This document shows positions 23,303 to 34,776 of a DNA stretch of 64,000 bases, in pieces (positions within the stretch are counted from its first letter, which is position 1; the number at the start of each line of letters is the position of its first letter). The DNA is from Larix kaempferi. Taxonomy: Eukaryota > Streptophyta > Pinopsida > Pinales > Pinaceae. Both the position numbers and the translations under genes were made by a program. The DNA is taken from the NCBI GenBank assembly GCA_027924585.1, contig BSBM01000252.1, positions 7,936,001 to 8,000,000 on the forward strand, given 5' to 3'. The notes beneath the pieces are model-generated. The model searched no databases. It was given only the letters and a program-made list of their open reading frames with translations, and was not told where the DNA came from.

Positions 23303-25080
23303 TGATAAATGGAGTCAAAATAAAGTGCTTGAAATTAAATAATGATGTTTTGCAATTGTTCTTGGTAAATTTTATTATTTTGTGGTAATGAGTTTTTATT
23401 ATGGATGGGCGATTTCCAATATACCGTAAGGTACTGGAAATATGTCCGGAATTTGACAAGGTGGCTCCTCACTTGGACATGTGGGTTGGATCAGAGTCTC
23501 CGGGAGGTGTTCAACACTATACCAAACGAGGGTATAGTCTAACGGTATCCCGAGGTCACTATTCAGTGGTTCCTACTTCCTTTGATAAATTTGCCCACCA
23601 GTGTCAATAATCGTTTACGTCGGATTTTCGTAAAGGGTGGTTAATTGGGAAATGTTAAACTAATTACTAGTCACTAAGTCCCTTTTTGGTTGATCAACAT
23701 GTTCAGACAAAGCTGCAGTGATCCAGAGCATATGGGGACAAAGCCTTGTTAATTTTTATGTATTTTTGAACAAATATTTTACTTTTTTATGCCCCAAGAG
23801 TCTCTTTTCAGGCTAGTACTCGGGCAAACCCTTATCCTGAAACCGTACTTCGGCAAAGCAAGGGGGTGTTTTGAAAGTAGTAAAAAAAAAGAAAATTGTA
23901 AAAAATGATAAAAACTAAGTCCTAAGTGAACTTGTGGCCCGCCAATGGAACGAACCAACAAGGTTAATTTTATCCTTAGTTTGATTTTATTAAATGCCGA
24001 AAATGAAAATCTAAGCTAAAAATGCACACCACGAAAATTTGAGTCGACACAGTTTCCCCCCTGGGGGGATAGGATGTGGGCGCTGGGTAGCCCACTTGCT
24101 CTTGTTTAATATTTCTTTTACAGTATGATCAAAAGTGCCCCAGTCATTTAAAACTGACTCAAAGGCTTACAAAATTGGACAAAAGGAGTTTCTGGATGAA
24201 AAAAGTATGTTTCTAGGTGCTCCAGATGGCCCAATCCACCAAAATTTGGGCAGAGTCTCCTCCTATCTGTTCGTAAAGTGCTGCAAAACAGCAAGCTAAT
24301 GCCAGTAAGATGTGCCCAAAAACACTTAGAAAGTGAGTTTGGGTCACTATAAAAAATACTGGAAAAAATAGCTAAGTTAATCTATGATAAAATGACAAAT
24401 AATCAAGGAAAGCAAGCTTTCCTTGGTATCTTGGCTTGCTTGTTTAAGGCATCCAATAGATGCACTTTTATACTTGCAAGATAATCTTTTAAAGTTCAGA
24501 GCTAAGCATTCTAGTTCAAGCTTTTAAGATACATGACTTTTCTTTTGATAACTTAAAGCAAGATGCTTAATCAAAGAGATCTAATCTAAGAATGATAAAT
24601 CTTTTGCAAATGAAATAGATCAGATTTCTTAAGAGTAATTTTTAGATCTATTTAAGAATATCTATATCAGAATGTAAATCACTATTACTCTTTAAACTGT
24701 AACCAATAACCAGAAATTAGTGAGAATAGAGAGAGATAGAGATGGAGAAAACTTTGGGATGAAATCAAAAGCTTTGGAGCTTTCTTTGTGGAATGTCGAG
24801 GGACTGCATCTGCAAAACAAATGTTAGAAAGGGGAGGAAACAAACAAGATCGTCTCTTCTCCAACTAAGATGACCTGCACATCACAGACTTTGCAAACAA
24901 GGATCAAGTGTAGACATATCTTTAAAAGAAATCAATGCTGCATACTCATAAGCAAATGAAAACATACAAACATGATCTCTTAGTAAACATATATCAATAA
25001 GCTAAGACAATAAACAAATTGAATTAACTTATCTCATAAATTGTTACCAATCTTTCCAATGAGTACAACTAACACTTATG

Positions 25081-25845
25081 AAACCGGACACGTCCAAAAG
25101 GCCTCTCGTGTCCCGTGGGGTCGTGTCCGTGACACGACCTCAACACGTATCAGATACGTGTTTTTTCGTGCCCCAATTCCAGGACACGAAAAAACACGTG
25201 TCCGGCATGTGTTGAGGTCGTGTCTCGACTGCATACCATATCGAGCGTGAGAGATTTTCATTTCATTGATGTAAAGATTGTGCAACTCGATGGAGAATGT
25301 AAATTTGCTATCCGTGTTTCTTGAACATTTGTTGATTACAATGTTTTTTATAGGGCTAAGGGTTTGGAGGGAGGCATTGAGCGTGATCGTTGTGTGCATT
25401 TGTTGAATATACAATGTATTATTGGCTGGTATTAGATGGGGACACTGTATTGCTTGGTGATGTGATAGACGGTGGTTCTTGTGAGGAGTAAAAGTTGTGC
25501 ATTGGGTGTAAACAAGCAACTCTCTACTTGGGTGTTGTCTTCGTCTGAAGGATGGGAATGGCAAACAACGTTAGTTGGTCTTTCATCATATGCCAATGTG
25601 TTGGGCCAAGAAAATGAAGTTATGGAGTACTTGCTATCTCAGGATTTCTAATTAGTAATTTCTATTGAATATTTTGTAAATGTTCTAGTTTCTAAAAAAA
25701 AATGGATCTATATTTTTAATATATATATATTTTAAATATATATATATATAAAACGTGTCCTCCATGTCCTGATTCCGGGGGTCACCGTGTCCGTGTCGGA
25801 CACTCGTATTTTCGTGTCCTTCGTGTCCCATGTCCTCGTGTCAAT
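25081..25845. mobile_element. Non-autonomous hAT-type element with GACACG-rich ends
   Basis: 765 bp with dense CGTGTC/GACACG motifs at both ends. It is flanked by a 12-bp direct repeat CTAACAC(T/C)TATG (25,069-25,080 and 25,846-25,857). Its right end (GTGTCCTCCATGTCCTGATT, then GGGGGTCACCGTGTCCGTG) is the reverse complement of the left end of the transposase-bearing element at 60.5-63.9 kb. Its left end matches that element's right end. It is therefore an internal-deletion derivative of that family, inserted in solo LTR A. Confidence 0.75.
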
Positions 25846-27063
25846 CTAACACCTATGCAAAACAAAGCTTATGCACATATTACCTCCATAAGCTCAAGAT
25901 GGTTCATCCACTCATCAAAGGCACATCACAAATTGACCTCCAAAGTCTTCTTTAGTCAAAATAAAAGATAATAACAAGTACAATATAGGTCTGCTCCAAC
26001 TCCAACTAGAGAAAATAGGAGTGGGCAGCCATGCTTATATAGAGAAAGATGGAGAGGGAGGGCGCACTTGCTTGAGGAGATGGTGGAGTGAGTGGTGCCA
26101 TAAGCCAAGGCATGAAAGGGGCTGCCTCCTACCTATTGGGCTGCCAAAACGCAGCAGCAAATCAGCCTATAAACCAGTTGCAAGCTCCTCCTTTAATGCT
26201 CCCCACTCTCTTGGGAAATGCGCCCCCCTCATGGGGAAATGCACCCCCCTCAAGTGGGGAATTGTTTCCACATATTATGCTGCCCAAAAAGTTTCTAAAA
26301 GCCTCTCTTACACGCCCCCAATGATAGCTGATCCAAAATTGACTCCAAATCCCATAAATTTTGGAGTTTAATTTTTTATGATTTTTCACTTGTTTGCATT
26401 TTTTTAATCATTTTTTGACTTTTTTTTGGGTATAAGTGAAAAATAAATGATCAAACAACAATGGAAAGTGGGTTTTGGGGTATGGTGGGTGCTCTAAACT
26501 AGAAAATGAGCACCCCCATGGCAAAAAAGACTCTTAGACCACACTTTTACATCATTTTCAATTTTTTAAATTAAACCATTAAAAAATGGCTTAGATTTAC
26601 GGAAAAAATATTTTTTCTCGGAATTAAAAAAAAACTAGGGGGACCTAGCACATGTCCATATGACTCAAAATTAATGCCTAGCATGTTCATATACATTGAC
26701 ACATGGACTTTAATAACCCCCTAAGGCCTATCAACCTCACTAGGTATTCCAGCTTTGGAGGAGCAGGAGAAAAAAATAAAAAATTATGTTATGCAAAAAT
26801 GCAAGACATAATTAATAAGTGAAAAAACTCCTTGGAATACCCGACTTGAACGACAAGTCCTAGGAAGCCAAGTCCTTTACATAAAATACCATGCTAGCAC
26901 ATTTTATTACAAACCCTGCAGGGCATGGACATGTGAAGAAAAAATAAAAAAGGCGCCCTTATAAAGCCCTGATGGACTTCATATCATTGGTAATGAACAT
27001 GTAACGTGTTCAACTTTGCCTGCTCACTTGAAAGTCGAACTAAGTACAACTTAGCTGGTAACA

Positions 27064-27863
27064 GGACCACTTCAGTTAGTTTCCTATTTTATAGGAACCT
27101 ACTGAGTGTTCCGGTGCAGTCCACCTGAGTTATCTGACTCTTGTGGGGGGTTAGAGCTCCGGATGCCATTGATTGTGGCCTCATCTACCCTTTTCTGACT
27201 AGCATGCATGATAGACTCACTATTGCGCCCTCCTTAGTCAGTGAATTGATTGTGACTTCAGTTAGCTGAGTTTAGGTTTAGTTCAGTTGACTTTGAGTCT
27301 TCCAGAGCATTCCAGTGATGATAATCCCTATGCTAGACCAACTGAGGTTTGAATTCTCTTGCATGATTCAAATTCTCTCCATTGTAACATCATTGTTTAT
27401 TATACTGATTACTGGAATATGTGACATTATTCTGCTCCTATCTGAGTTCTGCTGCATTATTATTCTTCTGCTCTTTTTTACTACAGTTTTCACTCTTATT
27501 CTAATTTTCTGCTCATTCTTTCTTTGTGAGGTATCCATCAGCTCTTAGATCTACTGTGACATAGAATTTCACAAAATGATCAAGAAAATTAGAGTAATTA
27601 TAAACTTAATTGGTTATTGTTTTCCTGTCATTACGCATTTGTGTACTTGGTGTTGGTCCCGACTCCCATGCACCTTTGAAGTGCTTTTTGGGCCTGAAAT
27701 GCACTTTATTTCGGGTGGAACACACCCTGTTGGGTTGAAACATTTCAGAAATTTGGTCCAATGCCTTGGGGTACGTTTCTAAATCTTGAAATTTTCCTGA
27801 CACATTTCCATATGTTTTCAAACATTTCGAAATGGATTTCCAGCCCAAAAACATGGTGGGGTA
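27064..27863 (-). other. Possible LTR fragment hosting solo LTR A
   Basis: On the minus strand the segment starts TGTCATACCCCACC (27,868), a start common among plant gypsy LTRs. No protein is supported; the hydrophobic frame at 27,315-27,548 is compositional. The other end was not identified. Confidence 0.3.
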
Positions 27864-28214
27864 TGACATTCTTGCAACTTAGGATAGCATAATGAATGAT
27901 TCTGTAGATTGATTAGATGATCCATCTAACATGATGATGACAAACCATCCTATTATTTAAATTTTAACCTCACATGAATTCCACGTCATGGAGGAAATCA
28001 CAAATACGTAAGTCCTTATTAAGGTCCTCAATCTATTTCTCTTAATAAAAAACGTTCTACCAAATGAGGTCGAGTCAATCCACTTTATGAATGTGGGATA
28101 GACTGATAAATGCAAATAAAGCAACTTAAAAGTAAACTAAAGTCATAAAGTGACTTTATTAACGCCTAAGTCTAATGTCTAATTGACCATTACATAGTAA
28201 GTTTCACCTTAACA
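27864..28214 (-). repeat. Copia-2 3' LTR (~351 bp)
   Basis: Minus strand: follows the polypurine tract AAGGGAGGG (28,215-28,224), starts TGTTAAGGTGAAAC and ends near GCAAGAATGTCA. The left border is uncertain by a few bases because the neighbouring LTR fragment starts with the same TGTCA. Confidence 0.7.
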
Positions 28215-28403
28215 CCCTCCCTTAATGGTCAATCTAATAACTACACCAAGTTTCTCTCGAAATTTTACATGTTTTTCATGTCGCAATGACTTGGTGAAAA
28301 TGTTTGTAGTTTGGTCCTTTGTGGGATAGTATTGCATCTCAATAGTTCCATCTTCTACAAGCTGTCAAATGAAGTGGCAATGTATCTCAATGTGCTTGGT
28401 GCA
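28215..28403 (-). pseudogene. Copia-2 RNase H C-terminal tail
   Basis: The minus-strand frame reads TKHIEIHCHFI, a stop, then QLVEDGTIEMQYYPTKDQTT, NIFTKSL and HVKFREKLGV. This is the standard end of copia RNase H just before the purine tract. It is separated from the rest of RNase H by solo LTR B. Confidence 0.85.
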
Positions 28404-31400
28404 TGTTGCCGTTGAGATCCACACATGGATGTGAGAAAAATATCAACTCACTGAGAGCAGCCTTGGGGGCAAGTCAATAAGTTGAGTGCCATTGTCAGTG
28501 CCACAACACTCAATTCCTTCTGTTTAGGCCAACTCCTAAACAAAAGCCAAGGGAGGTAGACCCTTTAGAAATCTAAGGATGGTTGCCTTGGAAAAGGCGA
28601 TTTAGGAGTTAATAAAATAAGCTAGGAAAGTAATCTAACAATATATCTTGACAAGGAAATCAATGCTACAATTACTAAGTAGCTCAAAGCTTCACATGCA
28701 TATCCAGGAGATCAATGCTTTAACCATTGGGCAACAAAATTGATACGATTGTGAAATAAAAAATACTTGCAAGTTAAATTGAGAGATTAATTAACCAACT
28801 TAAAAGAAATGTTATCTAATTACTAAAATGCGGAAGCAAAGTCAAATTGTGAACTTGCTGGAGCGAGGATTGACTTGCTTGTTAATTATTAGGGGGAGAG
28901 GGGAGTTTCCGGTATACTCGAGGTACGTGGAAACGAGTCCGAGAATGATATCGAGTGTGGTACCACACGATGAGGGGACTAGATCGGAGTCACAAGGAAT
29001 ATCCGGCGTTGACACCAATCGAGGGTGTAGCCTGATGGATCCCAACGGTTACTACCCAGTAGAGTTCCTCAACTGTAGAATTTTCCCACAAATGACAATT
29101 CTATGAGTTTATAGATGCCGGGATATGTTTTTACAAAGGATTAGTTTTGAGTTTAATTAATGTAAAAGTAATTATAATGTTTTTAGAATTAATTATTAGA
29201 TTGAATTAATTGAATAATTTACAACATGCATGAATGATTGAACATAAAATATTAGCATGCATCAATATTTGAATGGAAAAGGAATAACAAAAAGACTAAG
29301 AAAACTAAGGTTAATTTTAAAGCACCAAATGAAGTGTGATCTAATCTACATAAGAAATTAGTGCAGAATCAGCATGAGGGGTTAGATGCAAAAAAAAGAG
29401 ATGCGGGGGGGGTGCAAGATATGACACCGCCACCCTATTTGATGGGTTACAAAAGGCTATGAAGCCCTTAGAATACCTATTGTTGGTCCTTATGGCCAAT
29501 AGTAAGGCTTACAATAGCTAAAAATGAATGTAAGAAAGTGGTTGTGAAGATATCTTATTTGGTAGGCACCCTGGGGGGTTTAATGGTGGCCGGTTTGGGA
29601 TGCCTTTAGGCTGCTTGCTCGCTGTCCGAAACCTGCAAATAAAAGTTATAAAAACAACAGCAAACAAACTCCAAAATGAAGCCCTTTGATCTCTCTTGGA
29701 TGGGGCTCAATCCTGCCAAAAATAGTTAAACTAAACAAACCAATAAAAGAGGGTTAGAATCTACGAATTTCAAAAGTTGTAAGGGCCCGCATATCATGAG
29801 ATTTTCATGCTGTCCAAAGAGTGGGTAGCGAACTAAAATATGATACGGAGACCAAATAAGAGCTATTTACACTAATTTACAATAGCATGCAAGTAATGAA
29901 TTTGCATTTCTTTTGAAAGTAGATGATTTAAGTGCAATATTAATGTAATTGAAGTGCATGCACTAAACCCTTTAGCATAGATCTGATATGAAATATAAGT
30001 TATGTGCAAGATCTAAGATATGCATGAGTAGATCAGATCTAAGATAGATGCAACTTTGATGAAAGAGGATCTAATACTAAACATAAGTTACAAACAAAAC
30101 TTTTTTAATTTTAATGAAAGAGGGGAGGGTTATACAAGGATTTGAGAAGAGAGTTTTTTCAAGCTTCAATTGATGGATTTACTTCAGAACTGTTTAGAAG
30201 GACTAGCCCACAAGGAAATGGCCAACAAGGGAAAGGGTTGCTCTAGGCTAATCACAAACTGCTTGTCGGATGAGAACCCGCACATGAAAATAGATAGCTA
30301 GAAGGGGATTAAGGATCCTCCCAACTGTTTCCATTGGTGCAACCTGCAGGAGAGGGGTTAACACAAGCACATGTAAAACCGATAAAATACTTATCAGTTA
30401 TCGTAACTATCTCTCCTACAACCTACAATAGAATCTAGTGGTAACATCTAGATCTATCCTATTGGGCAATTATATCCTTTCCAAAGCCTAATAAAGGAAC
30501 ATAAATGGAAACTAGATACTATTTACCAAATATAAGTTACCTCAAATTAAGAAAAGCATGTGAAACTTCACCATCCACACATTACAGACAACACTTCTTT
30601 GACCTCCAAAGTCTTGCTTTATTAACTATACTTCACAAAATGAGATATTACAACAAGAGCAGAGCTCTTCCCCAAATAATTACCAACCACAATAGAGAGA
30701 TGAGAGGCCTCTTTAAGTAGGACAAGGAGGAGAATGCACCCCCATTGAGATCATGCATGCATAAAGGAGAGTTGACACATGGAGAGGCTTACCAAAACCC
30801 TAATGCGCCACCTCTAGAACTCAAGCTATTAGAGGAGTGAACTGAGCTTGACTAGGCCACCAATTGATTGCCGCACTTGGGAGAAGATCAAGGAGATCCA
30901 TGCAACATCATGCACAAAGTGAGGAGGAAGGCGCCACATGTGGAGTTAATCCCAATGCTAGGAGATGGTGCCCTCTTTTGGTGGAGATCCCATGCAGTAA
31001 CCAAGAGCTTGAAACCACAACTAGGAGCTAACTCCAAAGGAGGGGCGCCACCTTTGGGAGGAGATCCTAATGCTGAACCAGAATCATGCAAACCATGCAT
31101 GAGTGAGGAGGGGGCGCCACATTGCTCCCTTGGATGAGGGGAGACACTTGCATGCACTCCCTTTGAGGGGAGGAGGTGCTCAAAATATTCCTTTTTCAAT
31201 TTTTTACCCCCGTAACACCATTTTACATAGCTCTTTGTCGATTTTGCTCCCTCAAGGGACCTAATAGGTCATGCATGATGGTAGGACCATGGTGACTGAT
31301 TGATTTTGACATCGGACCATAAGGACTTAGACACCAACCTGAGGCACTTGTGTTATAACACACTTTGGCTTGGAGGTGTGAATGGAAAAACCATGTTGAA

Positions 31401-31665
31401 CTCTGATCACTAGGATCTAAGTTCAACTATGTAAAAAAAACACTCCAAAGTTGTCATAACAAGAGTGTCTCACTCGGGCTAGCCCTTTTAGACATGTAAT
31501 GGATGTCAATTTTTTTCAAACAACTTCCTTTGTCCATGACAAAGGATGTGCAAGAGGACATGCAAATGGGCAGAAGATTGCCTGATCTAGATGGGGGACT
31601 GGAGGGTCCCTAGATGGATGAAGTCTTCTATCTAGTGAACACCCTGTGCAGGCTGGGTGGTAATA
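28404..31665 (-). mobile_element. Solo LTR B, inserted in copia-2 RNase H
   Basis: 3,262 bp on the minus strand, from TATTACCACCC (31,665) to ACGGCAACA (28,404). Flanks are GTGTG (31,666-31,670) and GTGCA (28,399-28,403); both can come from one GTGCG site by CpG decay. It is colinear with A, C and D: a CACACCTCCAA-type U3 motif, GGCGCCAC direct repeats (near 31,035-31,120), a TATA-like CTACTTAAAGAGG near 30,709-30,721, AATAAAGCAAGACTTTGGAG downstream, then the TTGCCCCCAAGGC end region. The host reading frame is interrupted exactly here. Confidence 0.88.
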
Positions 31666-32500
31666 GTGTGCTCGTGGAAGATTGGATTCTTGGCTAGTTT
31701 TAACACCCCTTGATTGTCAGAGAGTAGGGGTGTCGTCTTTTTCTGTCGCATCGTCATATTTGAAAGCATCCTCCTGTGCCAAATTGCCTCACATGCTCCT
31801 TTCATTGCTCCTCAATATTCTGCTTCTGTCGATGAAAGTGCTACTGCATGCTGCTTCTTGTTGGTCCATGTGACTGCACTTGTGCCAAGGATGAATACAT
31901 ATCCAGAGGTTTATTTTCTGTCATACACGCAAGCTGCCCAATCTGAATTTGTATATCTACACAACCTAGGATCTTTACTTTTGTTGTATAGAATGCCAAA
32001 GTCAAGTGTTCCTTTCACATATCTCAACACCCGCTTTGCTGTGGTCCAATGCTCTGCTTTTGGTGCTGACAGCTGTCATAAATTTGGAAATGAAGCTCAC
32101 AACATAACTCAAATCAGGTCTAGTGGCTATAAGATATATCGGGATACCCATTAGTTTCCTGTAGACCAACTCATTCACTGCCTCAGAGTCAATCCTGGTT
32201 GAAAGTTGTAGGCTGTTAGCCCTTTCTCCATAGGTGAAGATGAGATTTTGCAATCTGTCATTCTAAATTTGTCGAGCAAACTATTGGCATATTTTATTTG
32301 TGAGACAAAAATGCTGCTACCTGTTTGCCAAACTTCTACACCTAGATAGTAGTGTAGGAGGCCTAGATCAGTCATATCAAAAGCTTTACTCATGTTTGAT
32401 TTTATGTGTTCAATCATGTTTGCCTCGCTACCTGTGATGATGATTGATGACGTCATCTACATAGATGACTAGTAGGATGATATCATTACCACTACTTTTG
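31666..32500 (-). pseudogene. Copia-2 RT C-terminus and RNase H
   Basis: Minus-strand frames contain YVDD (near 32,465), then SKAFDMTDLGLLHYYLGVEV, SLLDKFRMTDCK, LMGIPIYLIATRPDLSYVVS and, after frame changes, RNase H pieces (NSDWAACVYDRK, AVALSSTEAEY, LSDNQGVLKLAKNPIFHE). A short duplication of ATC-rich sequence right after YVDD shifts the frame. The catalytic YVDD remains but the gene is broken. Confidence 0.85.
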
Positions 32501-33200
32501 ATGTATAAGTTGGCATCTCAAGGACTCCCCTGGAAACCCTTCTCAACTAAGTACCTATCACTCTTGATGTACCATACCTTGGGTGCCTACTTTAGGCCAT
32601 ATAGCGCTTTCTTTAACCTTCAAACAAAGTGCTCCTTCCTTGAAACCTCAAATCCCCGTGGCTGATACATATAGACCTCTTCCTCCAAATCTTTGTTGAG
32701 GAAGGTGCTCTTCTCGTCCATTTGATGGACCTTCTAGCCACACTGTGCTGCCATGGCTAGAACAAGATAGATGGTGGTCATCTTTGCTATAGGGGGAAAG
32801 GTCTCCTCATAATCAATTCCCTCTTGCTGAGAGAACCCTTTTGCTACCAATTGTGCTTTGTACTTGTCGAGTGATCCATCTATACCTTGTACTTGACCTT
32901 GTACACCCATTTGCAACTAATGGGTTTATTCCTTTGTGGAAGTGCTGTGAGATCCCAAGTCTGATTTTTCATCAAACTTTCATGTTCAATAGTCATGGCC
33001 TTCGCCCATTCAGATCTCCCTTTAGCTTCATTGAACACTTGAGGCTCGAATACTTCTTGAACATTGGCCATAAGAGCAAAGTTGACTGTGTTGGTTTTTT
33101 GTTTACTCTTTCCTCGCGATGATTGCCCCTCGATCATTTCTGCTGCTTGAAAATCTCCGATGGTGTTGAGCCACCACTTGGGTGGTTGCTTGTTGTTTCC
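32501..33200 (-). pseudogene. Copia-2 reverse transcriptase N-terminal half
   Basis: Minus-strand segments SEWAKAMTIEHESLMKNQTW, DLTALPQRNKPISCKWVYKV, AQLVAKGFSQQEGIDYEETF and, with stops, LKKALYGLK match RVT_2. Frame changes near 32,900 and a stop near 32,735 break it. Confidence 0.85.
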
Positions 33201-33749
33201 CTAGTTTGGAACCTCCCCACCATTAATAGGATTGGAACTTGCACCTGTGTCGTCCGAGTGCTGAATCGGGCTGTGTGGCTCGCAAATTATTGGACTCAGT
33301 CTTAGAGACTCCTCGAAATGATCATAATCTTCCTCCCTTTTAGGTGGAGTTATCTGCAGCGGAACACCTGAATCTTGATCCATGGTGGATAGCTCCATGG
33401 TAATTCTGAACTCTAATGATGAAGAATGGAATGGTCCAATTTCCTCATCAACTACGACATCTCTTTTGTAGGTTGCCTGATTGGTTTCCACATCAATCAA
33501 CGTGTAGGCTTTGCGATTGTCATTGCACCCTGCAAGCATGAGTTTTCGGCTCTTAGGTTCTAGTTTGGTTCCTTTCTCATCTTGAATCCAGGCATATGCA
33601 GTAGAACCAAAAACCTTAAGATGGATGACTTTGGGATTCCTCCCAGACCAAGCTTCCTTGGGGGTCTTCTCCTTCACGACCATCATGAGAGATATATTAA
33701 GCAAATAGACTGTTGTGAATACTGCTTCATCCCAAAACCTGCTTGGAAC
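33201..33749 (-). pseudogene. Copia-2 integrase C-terminus and linker
   Basis: The minus-strand frame begins RFWDEAVFTTVYLLN just after the MITE and continues TPKEAWSGRNPKVIHLKVFG, KSRKLMLAGCN and a low-complexity linker (PPKREEDYDHFEE). This is the usual region between the integrase core and RT. It ends at a stop near 33,201. Confidence 0.85.
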
Positions 33750-34401
33750 CATAGTTTTAAAAATCGGCCAAACTGGTTTCGGAATTGGCCAATCTACCGG
33801 TTTGATAAGGAACTGAATCAACTCGGTCTGCAAAACGGTTTGATCGATCGGTTCTGTATCGAACCGGTTTGATTGGCTGAGTTACGTAAAAAAATGGTCG
33901 GTTTGTCTGGCAGTTTGCGTGGGTTCCTGTGAATTCAAAAAAATAGTGCAATTTCGTTTTTTGTTTGATTTTGTGCCTAACTGACAAAAATAAGCAAATC
34001 CAAGTTCTGGTGCATTCTGAGCATGAGTTGAGGCTGTTCAAACCCTCGTACAACAATTTTGAAGAAAACCTGTGCCTATTGTGAGTCGTGACCCTTTGTA
34101 GTAGTAAAGAGTCATGAAAATCGCCTTAAAGCATTAAAATAAATGGTGGGCAGTATTGTGGATGAAAGCAGCCCTAAGTAGCAAGTCTAGGTGCTCTTTG
34201 GCCTTCAAACAACAGGTCTGGGTCATAACAACAGCCCTACAATCTTGAAAATGTTGTTTTTCTTTAAAATTTAAATATTTTATTTATTTTTGAGTAAACC
34301 GATTCATTAAATTCAAATCAGCCGATTTATGACCGATTCATTACCAATTTCGATTTCAATTCCGAGTTGACCTTCGACCAATTCCGATTTTTAAAACTAT
34401 G
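33750..34401. mobile_element. hAT-type MITE in copia-2 integrase
   Basis: 652 bp with perfect 18-bp terminal inverted repeats CATAGTTTTAAAAATCGG and an 8-bp target-site duplication CTTGGAA(C/T) (33,742-33,749 and 34,402-34,409; seven of eight). CCGGTTT-type motifs occur inside. No coding capacity. The integrase frame resumes on both sides (NRAIPS before it, RFWDEAVF after it on the minus strand), confirming the borders. Confidence 0.88.
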
Positions 34402-34776
34402 CTTGGAATTGCCCTGTTCTGCATCATGCATCTAGCCATCTCTGTGACTGTGCGATTCTGTCTCTCAACCACTCCATTCTGCTGTGGAGTGTAGGGTGTG
34501 GTGTATTGTCTTTGTATCCCATGTTTAGCACATAAATTTTTAAAGTCTTTGGAGTAAAATTCCCCTCCATTATCAGACCTAAGAGTGGTTATTGGACAAC
34601 CAAACTCTTTTTCTAAACTCAACAAATACTTCAAATTTTAACTTCAGAAAAGATACCCACATTTTTCTACTATAGTCACCAACAAATAATAGAAAATACT
34701 GGTACCGGTGATTGATGTTGTGTTCATTGGTCCACAAAAGTCTGCATGGACTAGCTGAAGGACTTTGCTTGCTCTC
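34402..34776 (-). pseudogene. Copia-2 integrase core
   Basis: Minus strand: LQLVHADFCGPMNT, then TLRSDNGGEFYSKDF, then YTTPYTPQQNGVVERQNRTV. The DFCGP, SDNGGE and PQQNGV(V/A)ER motifs mark the copia integrase DDE core. A frame change near 34,630 separates the first two. It stops at the border of the 2.5-kb insertion. Confidence 0.87.

Larger units (their letters stand above)
22864..27063 (-). mobile_element. Solo LTR A (contains a nested hAT derivative)
   Basis: On the minus strand it starts TGTTACCAGC at 27,063 and ends GGCAGAAACA at 22,864. The flanking 5-bp duplication is GGTCC/GGGCC (four of five). It is colinear with solo LTRs B, C and D: an AT-rich U3 with 'ACTAGGTCCC'-like and 'CCTCCAAAGCTGGAAT' segments, GCGCCCCC-type direct repeats (26,215-26,260), a TATA box (TCTATATAAGC on the minus strand, near 26,033-26,044), then a GACTTTGGAGGTC segment and the CCCCCAAGGCC end region. 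Without the 765-bp insert at 25,081-25,845 it is about 3.4 kb. No internal coding region adjoins it. Confidence 0.8.

Noticed and set aside
27315-27548. Hydrophobic 77-codon ORF that looks like a membrane protein
   Set aside because: It comes from T-rich sequence read in one frame; no start context, homologous copy or neighbouring exon supports it. It was also considered as a missing transporter exon and does not match.
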